In this document: piece by piece, positions 1 through 5,175 of the stretch
Layout: every line of letters starts with the position of its first letter
Numbering within the stretch: position 1 is the stretch's first letter
Source: Pseudomonadota bacterium
GTDB lineage: Bacteria > Pseudomonadota > Gammaproteobacteria > Burkholderiales > SCOH01
Assembly: GCA_030917985.1 (NCBI GenBank)
Contig: JAUPTR010000279.1
Coordinates: forward strand, 1 to 5,273
DNA length: 5,273 nucleotides
Reading direction: 5' to 3'
The notes under the pieces: model-generated
What the model was told of the DNA's origin: nothing
What the model saw: only the letters and a program-made list of their open reading frames with translations
The model's database searches: none
Made by a program: the position numbers and the translations under genes

Positions 1-177
1 GGGGCGCCGATGGTGCGCAAGTTCTTCATGAAACACCACGCCAACCTGCTGACTGCCGAGTTCTGGCGTAGCCGGCAGAAACGAATTGCTGAGGGGCACA
101 TCGAGAGTTTTTATCCCTATCCCGAAACCATTCGTTTCGTCAACCGATTCGGCGAACACAAACATCCTCAGGGTTGA
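1..177 (+). CDS. aceK: C-terminal end of isocitrate dehydrogenase kinase/phosphatase (AceK), partial
   Basis: This open frame enters from the left edge and stops with TGA, giving the last 58 residues of a longer protein. The visible part contains VRKFFMKHHANLL, then EFWRSRQKRIAEGH, then FYPYPETIRFVNRF. I recognise this pattern of HHA(D/N)LL, FW and RI-x-G followed by (F/Y)PYP...RF as the extreme C-terminus of AceK. AceK is the cytoplasmic bifunctional enzyme that phosphorylates and dephosphorylates isocitrate dehydrogenase to divert carbon into the glyoxylate shunt. The kinase catalytic core lies outside the window, so activity cannot be judged. A terminator begins about 20 bases after the stop, so this is the last gene of its transcript. 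The identity rests on remembered family resemblance over a short stretch, and another protein ending in a similar motif is possible. Confidence 0.72.
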   Translation, partial: GAPMVRKFFMKHHANLLTAEFWRSRQKRIAEGHIESFYPYPETIRFVNRFGEHKHPQG

Positions 178-197
178 ATCACCGCAATCCATGTAAC

Positions 198-222
198 GGG
201 CAGCGGCATCGCTGCCCTTTTT
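198..222 (+). terminator. Rho-independent terminator after aceK
   Basis: A perfect 8-bp GC-rich stem (GGGCAGCG paired with CGCTGCCC) closes a GCAT tetraloop and is followed directly by five T residues. It starts 20 bases after the aceK stop and ends about 41 bases before the nudJ start, so it ends the upstream transcript. The nudJ-mnmA pair must then be transcribed from a promoter in the short gap after it, or from read-through. Confidence 0.88.
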
Positions 223-263
223 GCTTTATAGTGTCGGCCAATTTGTAGCGCAGGATCAGTTAC

Positions 264-728
264 ATGTCTGCTATCTGGAAACCCAATGTCACCGTCGCGG
301 CCATCATCGAAAGAGAAGGCCGTTTTCTGCTGGTTGAAGAAGAAACCTCGGCCGGTATTCGTTTTAACCAGCCTGCTGGCCATCTCGATCAGGACGAGGC
401 TATCAGCGCCGCCTGTACCCGCGAAACGCTGGAAGAAACCGCTCACGACTTTCAGCCGACCGCACTGGTTGGCGTGTATACCCTGCCGATTGCCGGCTCG
501 GATATGACTTATTTGCGCTTTGCATTTGCCGGCGAACTGGGCGAACACTATGCCGACAAGCCGCTCGACTCGGGCATCTTGCGTGCTGTGTGGCTGACAC
601 TTGACGAAATTCGCGCCTGTCGCGAGCGCCATCGCAGCCCGCTGGTGCTGCGTTGCATCGAAGACTATCTGGCGGGCAAGCGTTTTCCGCTGGAGTTGAT
701 CACTGAATACACCCGGCCAACAGCATGA
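264..728 (+). CDS. nudJ: NudJ-type Nudix hydrolase (phosphatase)
   Basis: This 154-residue protein closely resembles E. coli NudJ (YmfB, 153 aa), a cytoplasmic Nudix enzyme that releases phosphate from nucleoside tri- and diphosphates and from the thiamine precursor HMP-PP. Landmarks seen are KPNVTVAAII (residues 6-15), the NQPAGHL motif (35-41), the Nudix box (39-61) and the C-terminal RSPLVLRCIEDYLAGKRFPLELI region typical of NudJ. The metal-binding core R53-E54 and E57-E58 is intact. However, the box ends T-A-H where the canonical GX5EX7REUXEEXGU has X-G-aliphatic, and T55 replaces the aliphatic residue after RE. The ATG is supported by an AGGA at 252-255, eight bases upstream. The stop overlaps the mnmA start (ATGA), so the two genes are translationally coupled, matching the nudJ-mnmA order of E. 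coli. Substrate is inferred from the family. Confidence 0.9.
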   Translation: MSAIWKPNVTVAAIIEREGRFLLVEEETSAGIRFNQPAGHLDQDEAISAACTRETLEETAHDFQPTALVGVYTLPIAGSDMTYLRFAFAGELGEHYADKPLDSGILRAVWLTLDEIRACRERHRSPLVLRCIEDYLAGKRFPLELITEYTRPTA

Positions 729-1789
729 GTGAAAAAAAACGCATTGTTGTCGGCATGTCCGGCGGGGTGGACTCGTCGGTGACAGCCTGGCTGCTGAAGC
801 AGCAGGGGCATGAAGTCATCGGCGTCTTCATGCAGAACTGGGAAGACGACAACGACGACGAATATTGCTCGATCAAGGAAGATTCGCGCGATGCGATTGC
901 TGTTGCCGATATTGTTGGCATCGATATCGAAATCGTCAATTTCGCCAGTGAATACAAGGATCGGGTGTTCAAATATTTCCTCGACGAATATTCTGCCGGC
1001 CGCACCCCCAATCCCGACGTGCTGTGTAATGCCGAGATCAAATTCAAGGCATTTCTGGATTACGCGATGAGTCTGGGGGCGGACTGCATTGCCACCGGAC
1101 ATTACGCACGCAAGCTGGAGCAGGGCTGTCAGCACTATCTGCTGAAAGCGGTGGATGCCAGCAAGGATCAGAGTTATTTCCTGTATCGCCTTAGCCAGGC
1201 GCAATTGTCGAAAGCGATGTTTCCGCTCGGCCAGCTGCACAAGACCGAGGTGCGCAAGCTGGCGGAGCAGGCGCAGTTACCCAACTTTGCCAAAAAAGAC
1301 AGCACCGGCATTTGCTTCATCGGCGAACGGCCATTCCGCGAGTTTCTGAATCGTTATCTGCCGAAACAGCCAGGGCAGATGGTTACGCCGGAAGGCAAGC
1401 TGATGGGCGAGCACATGGGGTTGATGTATTACACCCTTGGGCAGCGCAAGGGGCTGGGCATCGGCGGTCAGGGCGAGCCGTGGTTTGTTGCCGACAAGGA
1501 TATTGCCGGCAACCGGTTGATTGTGGTGCAAGGCCACGATCACCCGCTGTTATTGAAGCCGCAACTGAACGCGCAGCAATTGTCGTGGACGCTGGATCAG
1601 GCGCCGCAGCCCGGTCGTTATGCCGCCAAGACCCGCTACCGGCAGCAGGATGCCGCCTGTGAATTGATAACGGTCGATGCGCAGCAGTGTCAGGTGCAAT
1701 TTGATCACGCGCAGTGGGCGGTCACCCCAGGCCAGTCGGTGGTGCTGTATGACGGCGATATCTGTCTGGGCGGCGGGATTATCAGCTAG
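725..1789 (+). CDS. mnmA: tRNA-specific 2-thiouridylase MnmA
   Basis: MnmA adds sulfur to C2 of the wobble uridine U34 in tRNA-Lys, tRNA-Glu and tRNA-Gln, using ATP to activate the base and sulfur relayed from the cysteine desulfurase pathway. The 354-residue length is usual. The N-terminal PP-loop GMSGGVDSSV spans residues 10-19. The two catalytic cysteines are present: C101 in TPNPDVLC and C197 in STGICFIGER. ATGHYAR (123-129), SKDQSYFLYRL (146-156), TLGQRKGLGIGG (237-248), the KTRYR segment (302-306) and the terminal CLGGG (347-351) complete the PP-loop, adaptor and beta-barrel domains. No clear ribosome-binding site precedes the ATG. The ATGA overlap with nudJ implies coupled translation. 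hflD and purB, which follow mnmA in E. coli, are not here. A long hairpin lies directly downstream. Confidence 0.98.
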   Translation: MSEKKRIVVGMSGGVDSSVTAWLLKQQGHEVIGVFMQNWEDDNDDEYCSIKEDSRDAIAVADIVGIDIEIVNFASEYKDRVFKYFLDEYSAGRTPNPDVLCNAEIKFKAFLDYAMSLGADCIATGHYARKLEQGCQHYLLKAVDASKDQSYFLYRLSQAQLSKAMFPLGQLHKTEVRKLAEQAQLPNFAKKDSTGICFIGERPFREFLNRYLPKQPGQMVTPEGKLMGEHMGLMYYTLGQRKGLGIGGQGEPWFVADKDIAGNRLIVVQGHDHPLLLKPQLNAQQLSWTLDQAPQPGRYAAKTRYRQQDAACELITVDAQQCQVQFDHAQWAVTPGQSVVLYDGDICLGGGIIS

Positions 1790-1821
1790 CAGCCTGTCAG
1801 CCTTGCGCTATCGTCGCGAGC

Positions 1822-1920
1822 CGAGCGGGAAAATAAGGCCGGATTTGCCTGCTTCTGAGGCGCATAGCGGGGCTATGCAACGAGAAAGCAGGTAAAAACG
1901 GGCCGTTTCTCCCACTGGCA
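1822..1920. repeat. Long imperfect inverted repeat (hairpin) between convergent genes
   Basis: The centre is a perfect 7-bp stem, GCATAGC (1862-1868) with GCTATGC (1872-1878), around a GGG loop. Pairing resumes outward: CCTGCTT (1848-1854) with AAGCAGG (1886-1892), then GGCC (1837-1840) with GGCC (1901-1904), then GGGA (1827-1830) with TCCC (1910-1913). Small bulges and mismatches separate the blocks, giving an imperfect stem of about 45 bp. It fills most of the 161-bp space between the mnmA stop and the stop of the minus-strand HEQAH gene. No good T-tract follows either arm, so it is not a classical terminator, although it could still impede or end transcription from both sides. It may instead be a degenerate mobile or REP-like palindrome. 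The right arm carries GCAGGTAAAAACG (1888-1900), which recurs at 5179-5191. Confidence 0.7.
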
Positions 1921-1950
1921 CAGCAGATCAGTCTCAAGTCCGCCAGGCGG

Positions 1951-2475
1951 CTAGGCCTTGGTGTCGATTTGCGGTGGTGGACTGGGTTGCTTGTCATAGC
2001 CTTGCTGAATGCGTTTGCCGGCTTCGGTCTGGCTGCTGCCGTTGTCCTGCTGCTGCGCCAACTCGGTGCTTGCCTGCAGCTGCATGATGGCTGCCTGGGC
2101 GGCGACGGCTCTGTCCTGTGGAGACGGATCTGCTGGCGCCAGCGCGGCACTGCGGATTTGCTGTGCCTTTTTCAAGGACTCTTCGGGGGTGCGTCCAGGC
2201 GAGACATCAATCCTGACCTCTCCACCTATCGCATATTGTTTTCCATCCGAACCAAGCTGGTAGCTGAAACTGGCGCCACCCATCGCCAATCCGCCACTGG
2301 CCGCCAGGTGCGCCTGTTCATGTGCGCGCACAATGCGGTCGCGCTGCTGTAATTGTTTCAGCTGAGGGTCGTTTCCGGATGCTTGGGCGCGTGTTTTGTC
2401 TGCGGCTATTGTTCGGGCCTCGGTGCGGTCGGAATAGCTCGTTGTCGGGGCAGAAACAGGGGGCAGCATGCTCAT
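1951..2475 (-). CDS. SprA-related putative metalloprotease family protein (HEQAH)
   Basis: From the ATG at 2475 this encodes 174 residues. The middle holds VRAHEQAHLAASGG (residues 49-62), a zinc-protease-like HExxH motif. It is followed by GGASFSYQLGSDGKQYAIGGEVRID (in pieces across 66-90), then PGRTPEESLKKAQQIRSAALAPADPSPQDRAVAAQA. This arrangement matches what I know as the SprA-related / putative metalloprotease family (Pfam PF12118), whose biochemical role is not established. The first 50 residues are polar, and the tail is rich in Q, S and P (PSPPPQ), so both ends look disordered. No signal peptide or membrane segment is seen, so a cytoplasmic location is inferred. Start choice is uncertain: an ATG at 2469 and an in-frame TTG at 2490 also exist, and none has a clear Shine-Dalgarno. 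It converges on mnmA and diverges from the exported-protein gene at 2621. Confidence 0.83.
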   Translation of the reverse strand: MSMLPPVSAPTTSYSDRTEARTIAADKTRAQASGNDPQLKQLQQRDRIVRAHEQAHLAASGGLAMGGASFSYQLGSDGKQYAIGGEVRIDVSPGRTPEESLKKAQQIRSAALAPADPSPQDRAVAAQAAIMQLQASTELAQQQDNGSSQTEAGKRIQQGYDKQPSPPPQIDTKA

Positions 2476-2494
2476 TTTTATCAGATGCAAGCCA

Positions 2495-2522
2495 TTGACA
2501 GATATAAATTATATTCTATTTT
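2495..2522 (+). promoter_or_regulatory. Candidate sigma70 promoter for the exported-protein gene
   Basis: A consensus -35 box TTGACA (2495-2500) is followed after 16 bases by TATTTT (2517-2522), a fair -10 box. Transcription would start near 2530 and give a leader of about 90 nt before the ATG at 2621. A further TATATT at 2552-2557 is an alternative -10 with a weaker -35. The whole 2500-2575 stretch is AT-rich, unlike its surroundings. Confidence 0.45.
2508..2513 (-). promoter_or_regulatory. Candidate -10 box for the HEQAH gene, overlapping the opposing promoter
   Basis: On the minus strand a perfect TATAAT lies about 32 bases upstream of the ATG at 2475. No good -35 hexamer occurs 16-18 bases further upstream, so it would be weak or activator-dependent. 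It lies in the spacer of the candidate + strand promoter at 2495-2522. Confidence 0.35.
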
Positions 2523-2604
2523 CTGATTTTATGCTCTAACTATGTTTTTGGTATATTAGCGCTTGCTAAATAATGGTTGCCATTCTAGACTTGAATTACC
2601 TGAC

Positions 2605-2612
2605 AGGTGGAG
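2605..2612 (+). promoter_or_regulatory. Ribosome-binding site deciding the start of the exported-protein gene
   Basis: AGGTGGAG ends eight bases before the ATG at 2621. The earlier in-frame ATG at 2573 has no comparable site, and using it would put polar residues ahead of the signal peptide. This fixes the start at 2621. Confidence 0.75.
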
Positions 2613-2620
2613 TGATCGCC

Positions 2621-2971
2621 ATGAACGCTCGTCTGATATTCACTTTTTGGCTGTGTTGCAGCAGCGCTGCAGTGCTTGCCGATACGGGTTTTCCAAGTGA
2701 TGCCTGGCGCCCCTTGCCTGAGCGTAGCTTGCAAGGTGCAACCTTGCCGTTGCAGATCAATCTGTTGTCTGCAGGGCAAAGCCCGAGTGCCGATCGTTAT
2801 GAATCCCACCGTGCTCTCAGTCCTGTAAGCAGGGCCTTGGCCAATGAGCAGGATGACGAAGGTGAACTGAAGCGGCGTGCCGAAAAACGTATTGAAGTGC
2901 AGTATGGGCAGGATCGCTGGCAGGTTAAATTGCGTCGGCGCGGCATCTTCATGAAAATGTTGTTCGACTGA
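2621..2971 (+). CDS. Small exported protein of unknown function
   Basis: I do not recognise this family. The 116-residue product starts with a short basic n-region (MNAR), a hydrophobic stretch (LIFTFWLCCSSAAVLA) and a likely signal peptidase I site after A20 (VLA then D), giving a mature protein of about 96 residues. Cysteines 12 and 13 lie inside the hydrophobic segment and do not form a lipobox, so a periplasmic or secreted location is inferred. The mature part begins PSDAWRPLPERSLQG. It has a charged middle segment (NEQDDEGELKRRAEKRIEVQYG) and a basic C-terminus (WQVKLRRRGIFMKMLFD). No transmembrane segment or repeat is seen beyond the signal peptide. The AGGTGGAG site supports the start. 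It stands alone: divergent from the HEQAH gene and 88 bp ahead of rdgB, with no clear terminator between, so co-transcription with rdgB is possible. Confidence 0.7.
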   Translation: MNARLIFTFWLCCSSAAVLADTGFPSDAWRPLPERSLQGATLPLQINLLSAGQSPSADRYESHRALSPVSRALANEQDDEGELKRRAEKRIEVQYGQDRWQVKLRRRGIFMKMLFD

Positions 2972-3059
2972 TTGACAATTGTATTCACTTGACTGCGTTG
3001 TTTACGGTCGCAGTTTGCAGTAATGTCGTGCCTCTGTCTGTTTCAGAATATACCAACCA

Positions 3060-3662
3060 ATGACCCTTTCCCGTATTGTTGTTGCCAGCAATAACCCTGG
3101 CAAACTCAACGAGTTCCAGCAACTGCTCAGTCCGCTTGGATTGACGTTTATCCCTCAAGGGCAGCTCAATGTTCCCGAGGCGGAAGAGCCACACTGCACC
3201 TTTGTTGAAAATGCACTGGCCAAGGCACGCCATGCCAGCCGTATTACCGGTCTGCCCGCGCTGGCAGACGATTCGGGTTTGTGTGTTGAGGCATTGATGG
3301 GGGCTCCGGGCGTGTTGTCCGCACGCTTTGCCGGTGAGCCGAAAAATGATGCTCGCAACAATCAGAAATTGTTGGACGAACTGGCTGGCAAGCAAGATCG
3401 CCGAGCACATTTTTATTGTGTGCTGGTGCTGGTGCGCCATGCCGACGATCCACAACCCTTGATTGCCGAGGGCGAGTGGCATGGCGAGATTGTTGCCGAA
3501 GCAGCCGGTGAGGCTGGTTTTGGCTACGACCCCTTGTTCTGGGTGCCGCAACAGGCGTGTACCTCGGCACAACTTGATGCCACGTTGAAAAACCGGCTCA
3601 GCCACCGTGGTCAGGCAATGATGGTGTTGCAGCGGCGTTTGCAGCAGTGCGGCGTGTTGTAG
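3060..3662 (+). CDS. rdgB: dITP/XTP pyrophosphatase RdgB (Ham1/ITPase family)
   Basis: RdgB hydrolyses non-canonical purine nucleoside triphosphates (dITP, ITP, XTP) to the monophosphate and pyrophosphate, keeping deaminated purines out of DNA and RNA. The 200-residue length fits (E. coli 197). Family motifs appear in order: SNNPGK (residues 10-15, nucleotide phosphate binding), FVENALAKARHA (48-59), DDSGL (70-74, holding the catalytic acidic pair), GAPGVLSARFAG (81-92), GFGYDPLF (153-160) and KNRLSHRGQAM (177-187), which binds the base. The usual acidic residue just before KN is replaced here (ATLKN). The ATG at 3060 has no convincing Shine-Dalgarno. An in-frame TAA at 3021-3023 and the absence of other start codons between them leave it as the only normal start. 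The gene converges on lysA, with a shared terminator between them. Confidence 0.97.
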   Translation: MTLSRIVVASNNPGKLNEFQQLLSPLGLTFIPQGQLNVPEAEEPHCTFVENALAKARHASRITGLPALADDSGLCVEALMGAPGVLSARFAGEPKNDARNNQKLLDELAGKQDRRAHFYCVLVLVRHADDPQPLIAEGEWHGEIVAEAAGEAGFGYDPLFWVPQQACTSAQLDATLKNRLSHRGQAMMVLQRRLQQCGVL

Positions 3663-3701
3663 GCCTTTGTCTGCCGGATAGTTCCCAAACTTCTGAAACA
3701 G

Positions 3702-3743
3702 AAAAATGGCCCGGCTTGCATACACAAGCCGGGCCATTTTTTT
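3702..3743. terminator. Bidirectional Rho-independent terminator between rdgB and lysA
   Basis: A perfect 17-bp stem (3702-3718 with 3725-3741; GC core GGCCCGGCTTG) closes a six-base CATACA loop. It is flanked by A5 on the left and T7 (3737-3743) on the right, so it reads as an intrinsic terminator on both strands. It begins about 40 bases after the rdgB stop and about 18 bases beyond the lysA stop, ending both convergent transcripts. Confidence 0.95.
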
Positions 3744-3758
3744 GCTGTTTGCCAGGAC

Positions 3759-5003
3759 TTACAGGCAGGCGAGTTCGTTGCTCAGTTGTTGCTGATAGGA
3801 TTCACGCTGGCGAATCTGCTTTACGCTATCGCCTTTTACCAGCAGTTCGGCTGCGCGATTACGGGTATTGTAGTTGGAGCTCATCGCCATGCCATAAGCG
3901 CCAGCCGACATCACAGCCAAAACGTCGCCAGTATCGATGGTCAGTTCGCGGCCCTTGCCGAGAAAGTCTCCGGATTCACATACCGGGCCGACTACATCGT
4001 AAACGCGGCTGGTGGCATTGGTCTGCAACACGGGCTGGATCAGGTGATAAGCCTCATACAGCGACGGGCGCATCAGGTCGTTCATGGCGCCATCAATCAC
4101 GGCAAAATGTTTCTGCTCGTTGGATTTCAGGTATTCAATTTTGGTCAGCAACATGCCGGCGTTACCCACCATGAAACGGCCCGGTTCCAGAATGATCTTG
4201 AAGTGGCGGCCAGCCAGTTTGCCCAGCAGTGCCTGGGCATAATCGGCAATCACGATCGGGGTTTCGTCATCATAACGAATGCCCACGCCCCCCCCCAGAT
4301 CCACATGGTGCAGCTTGATGCCTGCGGCTTCCAATTGGTCGATCAGGGTCAGCAGTTTTTCGACGGCGGCAACAAAAGGTGAAATCTCGGTCAGTTGCGA
4401 GCCGATGTGGCAATCAATGCCGGTGACCTGAATATTGGCCATAGCCGCTGCGGCTTTATAGGTGTCAAGTGCATCACCATAGGCGATACCGAATTTGTTG
4501 TCTTTCAGACCGGTGGAAATATACGGGTGAGTCTTGGCGTCGACGTCCGGATTGACGCGCAGGCTGATCGGCGCGCGTTTGCCCATATCGCCGGCAATGG
4601 CGTTGATGCGGTGTAGTTCGGCAATTGATTCGACGTTGAAGCAAAGAATGCCTGCATCCAGTGCCATGCGGATTTCTTCTTCGCTTTTGCCAACGCCGGA
4701 AAACACCACCATGGCCGGATCGGCGCCAATGGCCAGTACCCGTTGCAGCTCGCCACCGGAAACGATGTCGAAGCCCGCACCCAGACTGGCAAACAGCTTG
4801 AGAATCGACAGGTTGGAGTTGGCTTTCATGGCGTAGCAGACCAGATGATCATGCCCGGCAAAAGCCTGGCTGTATTGCTGGAATGCGTGTTCAAGTGCGC
4901 TTTGCGAGTAAACATAGCAGGGCGTGCCAAACTGTGCGGCGATCTGGCTGGCGGGCACGTTTTCAACATGCAGTTGCTGGTTGCGGTATTCGAAGAAATT
5001 CAC
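3759..5003 (-). CDS. lysA: Diaminopimelate decarboxylase
   Basis: LysA is a cytoplasmic PLP enzyme that decarboxylates meso-2,6-diaminopimelate to L-lysine, the last step of the pathway that also supplies peptidoglycan precursors. From the GTG at 5003 the product has 414 residues, the normal size. Landmarks are the PLP lysine K60 in YAMKAN, FDIVSGGEL (78-86), HIGSQ (199-203), the phosphate-binding DLGGGVG (235-241), EPGR (273-276), CESGD (342-346) and AGAYGMAMSSNYN (367-379). The second half forms the alanine-racemase-like C-terminal beta domain. The frame stays open up to 5201, but upstream residues show no LysA similarity and overlap lptM. The GTG overlaps the lptM stop (GTGA) and lacks a strong Shine-Dalgarno, so coupled translation is likely. 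The glycine loop is encoded by a run of nine G residues. Confidence 0.97.
   Translation of the reverse strand: MNFFEYRNQQLHVENVPASQIAAQFGTPCYVYSQSALEHAFQQYSQAFAGHDHLVCYAMKANSNLSILKLFASLGAGFDIVSGGELQRVLAIGADPAMVVFSGVGKSEEEIRMALDAGILCFNVESIAELHRINAIAGDMGKRAPISLRVNPDVDAKTHPYISTGLKDNKFGIAYGDALDTYKAAAAMANIQVTGIDCHIGSQLTEISPFVAAVEKLLTLIDQLEAAGIKLHHVDLGGGVGIRYDDETPIVIADYAQALLGKLAGRHFKIILEPGRFMVGNAGMLLTKIEYLKSNEQKHFAVIDGAMNDLMRPSLYEAYHLIQPVLQTNATSRVYDVVGPVCESGDFLGKGRELTIDTGDVLAVMSAGAYGMAMSSNYNTRNRAAELLVKGDSVKQIRQRESYQQQLSNELACL
4288..4296. repeat. Nine-base homopolymer (C on +, G in the lysA coding strand)
   Basis: The tract encodes the DLGGGVG glycine loop that binds the PLP phosphate in LysA. The frame is correct at nine bases. 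Gain or loss of one base would truncate the enzyme about halfway. The use of GGG GGG GGC codons here is not forced by the protein sequence. Confidence 0.9.
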
Positions 5004-5119
5004 TTGGGCTGGCTCGCTTGGGTTTTTCCCTGATCCGGCTTGGGCAGGTGTAGCGGTCCCTTGGCGCCGCAGGCGGCGAGCAGCAGGGAGGCCAGAACAA
5101 GCAGACAAAGCCGGCGCAT
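5000..5119 (-). CDS. lptM: LptM (YifL) lipoprotein, LPS-transport assembly factor
   Basis: This 39-residue protein has a basic start (MRR), a hydrophobic signal segment and a lipobox L-A-A-C with the lipidated cysteine at position 17. The mature part is CGAKGPLHLPKPDQGKTQASQPK, matching the C-G-x-K-G-P-L-x-x-P signature of the YifL/LptM family (Pfam LPAM_2). In E. coli LptM is an outer-membrane lipoprotein that binds the LptD-LptE translocon and promotes native disulfide formation in LptD. The ATG is preceded by AAAGAGA seven bases upstream. The frame stays open to 5236, but upstream starts would bury the signal peptide. The stop overlaps the lysA GTG by four bases. Next to lysA is its common position in beta/gammaproteobacteria; cyaY, often divergent from it, is not visible before the window ends. 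Confidence 0.92.
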   Translation of the reverse strand: MRRLCLLVLASLLLAACGAKGPLHLPKPDQGKTQASQPK

Positions 5120-5175
5120 CAGGGGGTCTCTTTGTGGCAAAATTAGGTTCTGTTGACGTAAGTTTCGCGACTTCG

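Noticed and set aside
168..632. 154-codon minus-strand ORF over nudJ and the terminator
   Set aside because: It is antisense to nudJ and runs through the aceK terminator, with no family resemblance.
665..1240. 191-codon minus-strand ORF within mnmA
   Set aside because: It is an antisense shadow of mnmA with no recognisable domain or start signal.
1797..2150. 117-codon minus-strand ORF overlapping the end of the HEQAH gene and the hairpin
   Set aside because: It is out of frame with the conserved HEQAH protein, and its C-terminal half merely translates the palindromic repeat.
2573..2620. Earlier ATG for the exported protein
   Set aside because: No ribosome-binding site is seen, and it would add polar residues ahead of a good signal peptide. 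The ATG at 2621 has AGGTGGAG at the right distance.
2972..3059. Promoter for rdgB (TTGACA at 2972, TTGACT at 2989)
   Set aside because: Neither -35-like box has an acceptable -10 box at 16-18 bases, so no promoter can be supported.
2985..3737. 250-codon minus-strand ORF covering rdgB
   Set aside because: It is the antisense shadow of rdgB, which has all the family motifs on the + strand.
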